The position numbers and the translations under genes are program-made. From NCBI GenBank assembly GCA_020543525.1, contig JAHYIO010000001.1, positions 3,844,001 through 3,908,000 of the forward strand: a stretch of 64,000 nucleotides of DNA, given 5' to 3'. Below are positions 12,195 through 22,250 of the stretch, in pieces. This DNA is from Coriolopsis trogii (lineage: Eukaryota > Basidiomycota > Agaricomycetes > Polyporales > Polyporaceae). Each line of letters opens with the position of its first letter. Position 1 is the first letter of the stretch. Below the pieces are notes generated by a model. That model worked only from the letters and a program-made list of their open reading frames with translations, did no database searches and was not told where the DNA came from.

Positions 12195-12205
12195 CTCCCA
12201 CTCGT
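12195..12205 (-). promoter_or_regulatory. Polypurine tract of the complete copia element
   Basis: On the minus strand the bases next to the LTR read ACGAGTGGGAG, a purine-rich run directly after the gag-pol stop, the expected plus-strand primer site. Confidence 0.75.
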
Positions 12206-15200
12206 TCAAGATGCAACGGACACAAGACCTATCTCCTCAACGAATTTGGCCTGATTGGAGTAAGGCACGTTCTTCGTGAGGGGGTCGGCCAATTGGTCCT
12301 CAGAAGCGACATAGTAGATCTCGACAGATCCCATCTCGACCTGTTCACGAATGAAGTGATAACGGATCTCTATGTGCTTGGTACGACGGTCAATGACTGG
12401 ATTGACAGACAAGAAGATCGAGCCTTGGTTGTCGAGACACAAAGGCGTCGGATCAGTCACGTCATCTCCGAGTTCATTGCCGAAGGTCCTCAGCCATGCC
12501 AACTGACGACAAGTGTCGGAGGCCGCTTTATATTCCGCCTCGGTCGAGGAGAGCGAAATGGTAGGCTGACGCCTCGATGCCCACGATACAGCACCACCTG
12601 CCATCAAGAAGACAAAGCCAGAGGTTGAGTGCCGATCATCACGGTCTTCCGCCCAGTCCGAATCTGAGTACGAAATCAGACCGTCATTAGACGCTCCCTT
12701 GTAGCGCAGCTGGTACGCCTTTGTTCCCTGAAGGTAACGCAGGACATACTTGGCATAGTTCATGTGCGCTTCAGAGGGATTGGCATTGTACTTGGATAAC
12801 CGTGTGACAGCGAAAGCAATATCAGGGCGCGTCCCGAGCATGGCGTACAAAAGACTGCCAATAAGACTCTGGTAGCGTTGCCTGAATGAATCGGAAGCGG
12901 GCTGATCGGTTTTCACCAAAACAGCACCAGCAGGGAGAGGAGTACGCGACGGTTTACAGTCAGCCATCTGGAAACGCTCAAGGACAGACTGGATATACTC
13001 TTCCTGGTCGATGTCGAGTGTTCGAGTGGAACGATCTCGAGTGATGCGAAGACCAAGGAAGCGCTTGACTGGTCCCAAGTCCGTCATCTTGTACTGCTTA
13101 GAGAGAGAGCGCTTGATGTGCTTGATGTGACTAGACTGATCGCCAATGAGAAGTAGATCGTCGACATAGAGTACGACAATTGTTACGTGTTCCCCCCCTT
13201 GTCGCCGATATACGTAGATCCCGGCATCAGAATAAGTCCGTTGGAATCCCAAGTCAAGAAGCGACTGATGAATCTTCGCATTCCATTGACGCGACGCCTG
13301 TTTAAGACCATAGATAGCCTTTTTGAGCAGACAGACGTGATCTTCCTTCCCAGGAACGACCCAGCCTTCGGGCTGTTCCATATAGATTTCCTCTTCGAGA
13401 TCGCCATTCAGAAACGCGGTCTTGACATCCATAGATTCGATGTCCCAGTCCTCAAGCGCAGCATGCGCAAGAAGATACCGGATAGACTCGAACCGCGCAA
13501 CTGGAGAGAACGTCTCGTGATAGTCCTCACCCCATACTTGAGTAAAACCGCGAGCAACAAGACGAGCTTTATAACGCCCATCATGTTTAATGTCATAAAC
13601 CCAGCGGTTTGAGACGACGTGTCGACCTTTAGGACGAGGAACAAGTACCCAGGTCCTGTTCTCGATGAGCGAGTCATACTCCGACTTCTCAGCTTCGCGC
13701 CACTTAGGAGCATCAGGCGATCGCATGGCCTCCTTGTGGGATTGAGGAATACCAGCTTTCGACTGAGCAGCAGCGAGAAAAGCGAGGAAAGTCTCTGCCT
13801 CCCACTGATCTCCATCCGGATCTGTCCGAGCGTCAACATGAACCGGGTTCTCGTCACCATAGATGTTGTCCTGAGTCCTACTTGGGTGGGGAATGCCTGC
13901 TTTGTCACGACGAGGACGGTCACGAGCAATGCTAGGCTGATTATCTCCCACTGGTCTGTTACGACCACGACGGTGAGGAGGATGAGGAGCAGGAACAGGC
14001 GGTGGTGTTGGAGGATGATCAGGGGCATTAGCCGGAGCAGGTGCTTCAGGCGCATCATCGTCTACAGAGTGATCAAGCGGTGGTGGGACATCAAGCGGAA
14101 TGGGAAGGGGAATGTCCAGGATGTCGTTGGGATCGACCGAGTCAGAGTCGTCGTTCGAGGACTCATCCGACTGGTCATTCACAAACGGATTATCACTGGG
14201 GGCGACAGGTTGATTGCCAGGAAGTTTTCGTGCAGGGAAAGACTCTTCATCGAATGTCACATCGCGGGACACGACGATAGAGCGGGTGGCCGGATTCCAA
14301 AAACGATACCCCTTGGAACCCTGCTCATACCCCACGAAGATCATCTCGACTGCCTTCTTGTCGAGCTTCCCTTCGCGCTTCGCCTTCTGCACATGCACAA
14401 AGGCTTTGCACCCAAACACGCGGAAGTAGGAAACGTCCGGTATGGTACCGTCCCACAACGTGATAGGGCATTGCCATTTGTGTCGTCGCATAGGTTGACG
14501 ATTGTAGATATGAACGGCTGCATCGATGGCAAGTTGCCAGAAACCGTGACTAAGTCCAGCCTGATGTAACATACACAAAGCCTTCTCAGTGATGGTACGG
14601 TTCCAGCGTTCAGCACGTCCATTCTGTTGAGGTGAACCCGCAACTGTCTTCTGGTGCTCGATGCCATGCGAACGAAGAAGCTCGCTGAACTCACTAGACG
14701 TGTATTCCCCCCCTCGATCAGAGCGGACTTTCTTGATCTTTTTACCGGTCTGAGTCTCAGCCCATGCCTTATAGTCGAGGAATGCTTTGATAGCATCCGA
14801 CTTGTGCTTAAGGTAATAGGCGCGAGCAAGACCAGAGTAATCGTCAATGAAACCGGCAAAATACTTCCATCCTCCGATAGCCTGAGTACGCATCGGTCCA
14901 TCGAGATCTGTATGGATGAGCTCGAGAACTTCAGTCGCACGCTTCTCAGAAGGTGGAAAGGGGGCGCGAGTGGATTTGCCAAAGGCACATCCGTCACATG
15001 GCTCTTCATCCGCAGGATCAACGGCATCAACTCCCTTGGTGTTCTTAGGAAGATGACGCAGCACGTCCTTGCCCGCATGACCAAAGCGACGATGCCAGGT
15101 CTTGAAGCGACGGACATTGAGGTGGACACGCTGACCATTACGGAGTTCGAGGAGCGTCCAGTACGTGTTGCTATTTGGGTTGTACCTCGCCTCAAGGATC

Positions 15201-16510
15201 TTTTGACCCATGATACGAATCGTCGAACCATGTTTGACAGCACCATCAGGTAGCTTGTCAAAGATACACATGCGACCTTCGCCTTGGAACAAGGAATAAC
15301 CATTGCGCTCGATGGAGCCCGTCGAGAAAAGACGACCTTCCACATGCGGGATGTAGTAGACGTTGTTGAAGGTGACAGGGACCTTCTGATTATCGATGTA
15401 AGTGAACCCTTCAACCGTTCCCGATCCAAGCGCATGGATAACACTACTTTCCCCTGACGCAGCCGTTCCGAAAGGAACAGTGGTCTCGAAAGGCTGGTAG
15501 GTGGAGAAGTCAGACATGTCGCCGGTGATATGTTGAGAGGCTCCTGAGTCCATAAGCCACATGGTCCACTTCGAGCTGTCCGAGGCTATAGCCTCATCAT
15601 AGAAAGAAGCAGCGATGTTTGAGGGACCCGAAAGTACGTTTACAGCTGATACAGACTCAGAGACGACATGTGCATGGCTATGAGAAGTAGTGTCCTTGTT
15701 CTTCCCCTTGTCCTTGTCCTTATCCCTCTCCTTCTCCTTCTTCTTGCCCTTGGGACGCTTGTCTGGATGCTTCTTGTAGCAGTTGGACTCGTGGTGAGAA
15801 CTACCGCCACAGAAGGAGCAAGGACCCTTAGGCTTCGGCTTGGTCTGGGAGACCTTGTTGGCGGACTGTCCGTTCTTGCGCAATGACTCCTCGGCCAAGG
15901 TCTTCAACTGGATGTCGTCGAGGGTGACCTTGTCGATGTCCGTAATAGCCATTAGCGCAGAAACCATGGACTGGTAGGACTCGGGGACCTTCGACAGCAA
16001 CAGGAGAGCCTGCATGGTCTCGCTGAGCTTGACGCCGTTGCTATCGATGTCGCGAAGGCGGTTGATGATCTTCATCATCTGGTCCTGGAGAGGCTTCGAA
16101 TCGTTCATGCGAGGCTCTGCAACGAGCGACTCGAACATGCCCCAGACGTGAGCACTGTTGGGCGTGCCAAACTTCGTCTTGATGGCGGCCCAGGTCTCAG
16201 CGGCTGTCATGGTACGAGGAGCAGCACCACCTTGACCCAGAACCTTCGCATCGAGGACGTAGTGGAAGTTCGGTGAGACCCGCATATACATCATGCCACG
16301 AGCCTGCCCATTGAGCTTCTGCCATGCCTCTATGGCGACTAGTTCCGCCGCAGTGGCGGTGGTACCGGCAGGAGAGGGCTCAGTCTTGGTGCCTTCGACA
16401 ATCTCCCAACAGCCCATGAAGATGAAGTACCCCTTGAGCTTTGCAGCCCAGTCATTGTACTGGTTCGCCGAAGAAAGGATAGGGATCAAGTCGATCTTGA
16501 CGTCTCCCAT
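12206..16510 (-). CDS. Ty1/copia Gag-Pol polyprotein, 1434 aa, intact
   Basis: Starting at ATG 16510 (MGDVKID) the frame is uninterrupted to the stop at 12206-12208. Order of domains: Gag (about 1-215), CCHC zinc knuckle at 231-244 (C-x2-C-x4-H-x4-C), aspartic protease with DSGA at 321-324, integrase with the HHCC-type start (FGHAGKD, CDGC), and catalytic D in IHTDLDG, D in RSDRGGEY and the E in NGRAERWNR, reverse transcriptase with YVDD, and RNase H with DSDWAED and SSTEAEY. The product makes the particle, copies the RNA and inserts the cDNA. Upstream of 16510 the same frame stays open to about 17049 without an ATG. I prefer the first ATG because the sequence there is the usual copia Gag start, but a spliced or non-AUG leader cannot be excluded. 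Confidence 0.95.
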   Translation of the reverse strand: MGDVKIDLIPILSSANQYNDWAAKLKGYFIFMGCWEIVEGTKTEPSPAGTTATAAELVAIEAWQKLNGQARGMMYMRVSPNFHYVLDAKVLGQGGAAPRTMTAAETWAAIKTKFGTPNSAHVWGMFESLVAEPRMNDSKPLQDQMMKIINRLRDIDSNGVKLSETMQALLLLSKVPESYQSMVSALMAITDIDKVTLDDIQLKTLAEESLRKNGQSANKVSQTKPKPKGPCSFCGGSSHHESNCYKKHPDKRPKGKKKEKERDKDKDKGKNKDTTSHSHAHVVSESVSAVNVLSGPSNIAASFYDEAIASDSSKWTMWLMDSGASQHITGDMSDFSTYQPFETTVPFGTAASGESSVIHALGSGTVEGFTYIDNQKVPVTFNNVYYIPHVEGRLFSTGSIERNGYSLFQGEGRMCIFDKLPDGAVKHGSTIRIMGQKILEARYNPNSNTYWTLLELRNGQRVHLNVRRFKTWHRRFGHAGKDVLRHLPKNTKGVDAVDPADEEPCDGCAFGKSTRAPFPPSEKRATEVLELIHTDLDGPMRTQAIGGWKYFAGFIDDYSGLARAYYLKHKSDAIKAFLDYKAWAETQTGKKIKKVRSDRGGEYTSSEFSELLRSHGIEHQKTVAGSPQQNGRAERWNRTITEKALCMLHQAGLSHGFWQLAIDAAVHIYNRQPMRRHKWQCPITLWDGTIPDVSYFRVFGCKAFVHVQKAKREGKLDKKAVEMIFVGYEQGSKGYRFWNPATRSIVVSRDVTFDEESFPARKLPGNQPVAPSDNPFVNDQSDESSNDDSDSVDPNDILDIPLPIPLDVPPPLDHSVDDDAPEAPAPANAPDHPPTPPPVPAPHPPHRRGRNRPVGDNQPSIARDRPRRDKAGIPHPSRTQDNIYGDENPVHVDARTDPDGDQWEAETFLAFLAAAQSKAGIPQSHKEAMRSPDAPKWREAEKSEYDSLIENRTWVLVPRPKGRHVVSNRWVYDIKHDGRYKARLVARGFTQVWGEDYHETFSPVARFESIRYLLAHAALEDWDIESMDVKTAFLNGDLEEEIYMEQPEGWVVPGKEDHVCLLKKAIYGLKQASRQWNAKIHQSLLDLGFQRTYSDAGIYVYRRQGGEHVTIVVLYVDDLLLIGDQSSHIKHIKRSLSKQYKMTDLGPVKRFLGLRITRDRSTRTLDIDQEEYIQSVLERFQMADCKPSRTPLPAGAVLVKTDQPASDSFRQRYQSLIGSLLYAMLGTRPDIAFAVTRLSKYNANPSEAHMNYAKYVLRYLQGTKAYQLRYKGASNDGLISYSDSDWAEDRDDRHSTSGFVFLMAGGAVSWASRRQPTISLSSTEAEYKAASDTCRQLAWLRTFGNELGDDVTDPTPLCLDNQGSIFLSVNPVIDRRTKHIEIRYHFIREQVEMGSVEIYYVASEDQLADPLTKNVPYSNQAKFVEEIGLVSVAS

Positions 16511-17049
16511 GATTGAAAGCAGGTACTGAGAAGAGTGGAGATAATCCTCGTCGTCGAAGTCTAGAGTGAAGGATATAGGCGCAACAGATGGAAGCGCAGT
16601 GACGAGAGGAGGAGGAAGAGTTTCGATTGGAGAGAGATGCGGAGATGCGACGAGAGGGGTGTCGTATGGGGTGTTAGAGGCGAGAGGAAGCGCTACGACA
16701 AGTGGTGTGTCGTAGGGTGTATCGGATGCGACTGGAAGAGCTGTGTTGACTCCAGCAAGAAACTCCTCGTCTGCTTGGTAGGGAGAGATAGGTTGCCAAG
16801 CGAACGATGTGGGATCTTCCGGTAAAGCAACGTTGTTGTACCGATGAGGACAGGGGCTCACGGCACAATTGTACCAACCGTCGCTTTGAAGGTGGGCGTC
16901 GACTTGTTCGTCAGAGTCCCAAACATGTGGAAGATCCTCGCAGGATTCCTCGTTGCCTGAGCTGTCAGAGGATGCTTCTGTCGAAGTATCAACGATGTCC
17001 TCAACTTCAGACTCAGAGGAATGAGGAGATGCTGGAAGAGTCGGCTCCA
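16511..17049 (-). other. Acidic open leader in frame with Gag, no ATG
   Basis: The gag frame is open upstream to about 17049 and encodes an acidic, Ser-rich segment (DLPHVWDSDEQVDAHLQ). The related, older copy keeps a similar reading at 20225-19990 (DLPHIWDSDEQVDAHLQ), which suggests coding constraint. Both lack an ATG and are preceded by a TGA. It may be an N-terminal Gag part reached by splicing from the LTR leader or by near-cognate initiation, or simply leader RNA. Confidence 0.4.
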
Positions 17050-17539
17050 GAACGGTGGTTCAAAGTATACGCGATGATTGACGTGCCACGTGCGAGGAAG
17101 GTGGACAGGGGCACCTTTTGAGGTGAACCAGAGAGCCAGTAAGCCGAAATTACCGACAATCCGGGTAGAAGTCGCCAACTGTGCCCAAGAAACACTATAG
17201 TAACTACCGAGGCAAAAAGGTATCGTAAGGAGGGTCCGAACGGTTGTCCTCCGGTCCAAAGGTGCTAACCACCCCGGGTACAACAGCTGGCGGGCGCAAG
17301 TGCGTGGCCTGGCTGAGGGATGCCTGAATCACCCAGGTGCCTCGAGATCACAACAGGTGTTACAACGATAGTAGACTAGAGACTGACTACGAAGCGCTCA
17401 GGGCTGCGTCACGAGCGCAGAAATGTCCCCCTGGCAGCAGTGTCGGCGGGCACAGTCAAGAGAGTAGGAAAGTGGGATGCACGGGCAGAGAGTCGACGTA
17501 CTAAGAGTTGCGCGCAGAGGTGTCGACAGAGAAGCAACC

Positions 17540-17563
17540 GATTAGAGCGCAGGGCTCATAACC
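17540..17563 (-). promoter_or_regulatory. Primer binding site matching an internal tRNA-Met fragment
   Basis: Directly inside the 5' LTR, the plus strand reads like the D-arm and anticodon arm of a CAT-anticodon tRNA: TAGAGCGCAGGG, then loop CTCATAA, then CC. The element strand is its complement, so a tRNA-Met 5' half ending in the anticodon stem would pair for about 24 nt. This is the half-tRNA priming known for Drosophila copia. There is no TGG beside the LTR, as expected if a tRNA 3' end were used. Confidence 0.7.
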
Positions 17564-18010
17564 TGATGAACTCTGAACCTGGAAGGCTTGGAGCGACCTG
17601 TAAGTCACACAAAGAGAGATCTTCAGTCAGTGAGCGAACGACTGAAGAGCAGAGGGGCAAACAGACTGCCTTATATACTGGAGAGAGGAGTGCATGAGTA
17701 AGCGAATGAAGCAGTCACATGTTAACCATAGAGCGATGAGTAAGAGTCCGTACTCGGCGTATGAGTAAGAGCCAAGAGTATTCTGAGTAAGACATAAGGT
17801 CTAGAATGTTCCGGTGCATTGTAGAACGCACAGGAAGACAAGGGAACCATATGGTCATGGGAATGTACAGTAGTTTCGTAGAGAAAACCGTATATGGTAA
17901 GTAGAAACACAGCCTATAGTAAGCGCTATCTAAACATAGGTAAACATGACCATACAAAGGTTGTGTGCACAACTCCGGACCGGTAGAGCCGTAAATCCAG
18001 AATGTCAACA
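17564..18010 (-). repeat. 5' LTR of the complete copia element
   Basis: A 447-bp repeat identical by eye to 11748-12194; on the element strand it is the upstream LTR and should contain the promoter (a TATATA run lies at about 17673). Confidence 0.97.
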
Positions 18011-18118
18011 GCATCCTGGGATGTGCGCCATCTCAGATGCATCCTTTCGTGAGTGCCCATCTTAGATGCATCCCACATCCGTAATCGCACGTGTGTTGGA
18101 TGCATCCTGGGATGCACA
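18011..18118. repeat. GGATGCATCC-type degenerate repeat cluster, right half
   Basis: Continues the cluster interrupted by the copia element; includes GATGCATCC copies near 18036, 18066 and 18098. Confidence 0.65.
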
Positions 18119-18470
18119 TCACGTTACCCTGGCGTCACACAAAGTGCGCATTCGGCAGGTGTCCAGCAAGTGCGCTCAGTTAGTCGCGATCACAAGACCT
18201 CGCAGATACATAGTTCTGTCTTGGACTGTAACCGGACTTGTGCTGACGAGCTACGTTATGTCGCGTCTTCTCTGTTTTGTCCACACCCGCTGTCCTTTGT
18301 TTGGTGTTGTTATGTACCATTATTACCGGGCTCGTACTTGCTATTTGTATCATACATATGCTCTGGCGGATTGGTGAAGAACTGTACTTACATATGTGAT
18401 ATGAATAGGGATGTATCCAACGGGTCGGTTGCCTACCATAAGGGATGTATCCACTCTACTAAAGATGCTC
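18119..18470. other. Spacer between two copia elements
   Basis: No gene recognised; the 140-codon plus-strand frame here has no motif. The right edge is the break point of the truncated copia copy. Confidence 0.3.
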
Positions 18471-19686
18471 AATAACCATTGTGCTCGATGGAGCCCGTCG
18501 AGAAAAGACGACCTTCCACACTTGGGATGTAGTAGACATTGTTGAGGGTGACAGGGACGCTCTGATTATCAATGTACATGATCCCTTCAACCGTTCCCGA
18601 TCCAAGCGCATGGATAACCCTACTTTCACCCAACGCAGCCGTTCCAAAAGGAACAGTGGTCTCGAAAGGCTGGTAGGTGGAAAAGTCAGACATGTCGCTG
18701 GTGATGTGTTGAGAGGCTCCTGAGTCCATAAGCCACATGGTCCACTTCGAGCTGTCCGAGGCCATAGCCTCATCATAGAAAGAAGCAGCGATATTCGAGG
18801 GACCCGAAGGTACATTTACAGCTGATACAGACTCAGAGACGACATGTGCATGACTATGAGAAGTAGTGTCCTTGTTCTTCCCCTTGTCCTTGTCCTTATC
18901 CCTCTCCTTCTCCTTCTTCTTGCCCTTGGGACGCTTGTCTGGGTGCTTCTTGTAGCAGTTAGACTCGTGGTGAGAACTACTGCCACAGAAGGAGCAAGAA
19001 CCCTTAGGCTTCGGCTTGGTCTGGGAGATCTTGTTGGTGGACTGTCCGTTCTTGCGCAATGACTCCTTGGCCAAGGTCTTCGAGTGGATGTTGTCGATGG
19101 TGACCTTGTCGATGTCCGTGATAGCCATCAGCACAGAAACCATGGACTGGTAGGACTCGGGGACCTCCGACAGCAACAGGAGAGCCTGCATGGTCTCGCT
19201 GAGCTTGACGCCATTGCTATCGATATTGCGAAGGCGGTTGATGATCTTTATCATCTGGTCCTGGAGAGGCTTCGAATCGTTCATGCGAGGCTCTGCAATG
19301 AGCGACTCGAACATGCCCCAGATATGAGCGCTGTTAGGCGTGCCAAACTTCGTCTTGATGGCGGTCCAGGTCTCAGTGGCTGTCATAGTACGAGGAGCAG
19401 CCCCGCGTTGACCCACAACCTTCGCATCAAGGACGTAGTGGAAGTTCGGCGAGACTCGCATATACATCATGCCATGAGCCTGCCTATTGAGCTTCTGCAA
19501 TGCCTCTATGGTGGCTAGCTCCACTGCAGTGGCGGTATTACCGGCAGGAGAAGGCTTAGTCTTGGTGCCTTTGACAATCTCCCAACAGCCCATGAAGATG
19601 AAGTACCCCTTGAGCTTTGCAGCCCAGTCATTGTACTGATTTGCCAAAGAAAGGATGGGGATTGAGTCGATCTTGACGTCTCCCAT
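18471..19686 (-). pseudogene. Gag-protease remnant of truncated copia element
   Basis: From ATG 19686 (MGDVKID) an open frame of 405 codons covers Gag, the CCHC knuckle (CSFCGSSSHHESNC) and the protease motif DSGA, then ends at the truncation point. It could still make a Gag-like protein, but no enzymes for replication follow. Confidence 0.85.
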
Positions 19687-20741
19687 GATTGAAAGCAGAT
19701 ATTAAGAAGAATGGAGATAATCCTCGTTGTCGAAGTCTAGAGTGAAGGATATAGGCGCAACAGATGGAAGCGCAGCAACAAGAGGAGGAGGGAGAGAATT
19801 GATTAGAGAGAGATGCAGGGATGTGACAAGAGGGGTGTCGTATGGGTGTCAGAGGTGAGAGGAAGCACTATGACAAGTGGTGTGTTGTAGGGTGTATTTA
19901 ATGCAACTGGAAGAGCTGTGTTGACTCCAGCAAGAAACTCCTCGTCTGCTTGGTAAGGAGAGATAGGCTGCCAAGCAAACGATGTGGGATCTTTGGATAA
20001 AGCAACATTGTTGTACCAATGAGGACAGGGGCTCATGGCACAATTGTACCAACCGTTGCTTTGAAGGTGGGCATCAACTTGTTCATCAGAGTCCCAAATG
20101 TGTGGAAGATCCTGGCAGGATTCCTTGTTGCCTGAGCTGTCAGAGGATGCTTCTATCAAAGTATTAACAATGTCCTCGACTTCAGCCTCAGAGAAATGAG
20201 GAGATGCTGGAAGAGTCGGCTTCAAAACGGTGGTTTAAAGTATACGTGATAATTGACGTGCCTCGTGCGAGGGGAAGGTGGACAGGGGCACCTTTTGAGG
20301 TGAACCAGAGAGCCAGTAAGCCAAAATTACTGACAATCCAGGTAGAAGTTGCCAACTGTGCCCAAGAAACGCTATAGTAACTACCGAGGCAAAAAGGTAT
20401 TGTAAGGAGGGTCCAAACGGTTGTCCTCCAGTCCAAAGGTGCTAACCACCCGGGGTACAACAGCTGGCAAGCGCAAGTGCATGGCCTGGCTAAGGGATAT
20501 CTGAATCACCCAGGTGCCTCAAGAGCACAACAGGTGTTACAACGATAGTAGACTAGAGACTGACTACAAAGCGCTCAGGGCTGCGTCACGAGCGCAGAAA
20601 TGTCCCCCTGGCAGCAGTGTCGGCGGGCACAGTCAAGAGAGTAGGAAAGTGGGAATGCACGGGCAGAGAGTCAACATACAAAGAGTTGCATGCAGAGGTG
20701 TCGACAGAAAAGCAACCGATTAGAGCGCAGGGCTTATAACC

Positions 20742-21308
20742 TGATGAACTCTGAACCTGGAAGGCTTGGAGTGACCTGTAAGTCACAGAAAGAGAGATCT
20801 TCAGTCAGTGAGTGAACGACTATATTGCATAGTCCAGTACCTGTAAGTCACACAAAGAGAGACTACAAGTACTAGTAAGTAAAATGTAGTAGAGCATAAG
20901 TAATGAGTGGGACTTACTCTTCAGTCAGTGAGCGAACGACTGAAGAGCAGAGGGGCAAACAGACTGCCTTATATACTGGAGAGAGGAGTGCATAAGTAAG
21001 CGAATGAAGCAGTCACATGTTAACCATAGGATGATGAGTAAGAGTCCGTACTCAGCATATGAGTAAGAGCTGAGAGTATTCTGAGTAAGACATAAGGTCT
21101 AGAATGTTCCGGTGCATTGTAGAACGCACAGGAAGACAAGGGAACCATATGGTCATGGGAACGTACAGTAGTTTCATAGAGAAAACTGTATATGGTAAGT
21201 AGAAACACAGCCTATAGTAAGCGCTAACTAAACATAAGTAAACATAACCATACAAAGGTTGTGTGCACAACTCTGGACCGGTAGAGCTATAAATCCAGAA
21301 TGTCAACA
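20742..21308 (-). repeat. Diverged 5' LTR with a 120-bp internal insertion
   Basis: TG...CA ends and sequence match the 447-bp LTRs, but it is 567 bp long. The extra 120 bp (about 20823-20943) sits between two copies of CTTCAGTCAGTGAG and includes a second CCTGTAAGTCACACAAAG run, so it arose partly by local duplication. Confidence 0.85.
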
Positions 21309-22021
21309 ATCCAAAGGCAGCGGACTATGAACATTATGTTACAAAGATGATACTCGATGCATGCCATGAGTTTGGTGTCCTCATCTATACTGAGGAAGCC
21401 TGGCTGGATCCCCGCAAGCAAGACATTTGGGCTACGACAACATGGACCAAGGCATGCAAGAAGGTACACATGTTCTACAAGCTCACAGATCGCATTCACA
21501 AACTTGTACGTCCTCATTATATGTTTTCCTGTTGGCACTTATGACAGAAGCTTATGCACAGATGGATCGAATGCGCATGGTGCTCTCCGTGATACTGTTT
21601 ATCCTCACATTGCAACATATTATAACTTTTCCACCAGCTCTGATCCGTGCAGCTGCAATGCGAACGGCACGCTATATAAAAAGCTCTTGTTTGGCATATC
21701 AGAAGAACCCGAGGCCCTCTTCCACTACAAGGTAAGCCTCTGTATTCTGCGCCTAGCAAGTACACGTTCATCTCTATCTCTTATGACAGGACATGGACAC
21801 ACCCGACGGCTTCGGAGAGCACCTAATCATTTCACGCATATTGCGTGATCATTGGTTCAACAGCCTGCACGCAGTTGGTGTAGAATATTCCGACAAATTC
21901 TCACCCATACGTCCAGTGACTCTGGCTTTAGTCTTTACCACAGTGAGTATCTGGCTGATGCACACTCCTTACTACTTATCATGTTGCGAAGCTCATCAAA
22001 TTTTTGGAACATGGGCCCATA

Positions 22022-22250
22022 GTGATTAAAAGTCAGGTCAAGTCCGGTCATTTACTCCACCGGGCAATGACCGATAACCGGACCTTGACTTGACCGGTCT
22101 GAATCTCAATGACCGGACTGGTAGATCGGTCATTGTATGACCTGACCTGACTTCAGTCAGGTCATTGGTCATAACCGGTCATGACCGTTTTGCGGTCATG
22201 ACCGGTCATGACCAGTTATAACCGGTTATGACCAGTCATTTAGATATGTA
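22022..22250. repeat. Left subterminal array of ACCGGTCATGACCGGT-type palindromes
   Basis: Dense, degenerate copies of GGTCATGACCGG and its halves (TGACCGG, GGTCAT) follow the left terminus. Related arrays lie at 26011-26140 and 32207-32262. Repeated short palindromes beside the ends of DNA transposons often bind transposase. Confidence 0.7.

Larger units (their letters stand above)
11748..18010 (-). mobile_element. Complete, apparently young Ty1/copia retrotransposon
   Basis: Two 447-bp LTRs, 11748-12194 and 17564-18010, look identical base for base, start TG and end CA, and are flanked by the 5-bp target duplication GCATC (11743-11747 and 18011-18015). The internal part has one intact gag-pol frame on the minus strand, a purine-rich tract beside the 3' LTR (left) and a primer site beside the 5' LTR (right). 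Identical LTRs imply recent integration. The domain order protease-integrase-reverse transcriptase-RNase H defines the copia (Pseudoviridae-like) class. Confidence 0.97.
18471..21308 (-). mobile_element. Truncated, decayed copia element (5' LTR, gag, protease only)
   Basis: This stretch matches 15295-18010 of the complete element, so it retains the 5' LTR, leader, gag and protease region and stops abruptly at 18471; integrase, reverse transcriptase, RNase H and the 3' LTR are missing. Many differences from the intact copy are CpG to TpG/CpA changes (for example three in 30 bp at 20321-20350 against 17141-17170). A gap of one base near 19845 breaks the leader frame. It is a dead relic or a deletion derivative. 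Confidence 0.9.

Noticed and set aside
13619..14569. 316-codon plus-strand frame
   Set aside because: Antisense shadow of the copia Gag-Pol gene.
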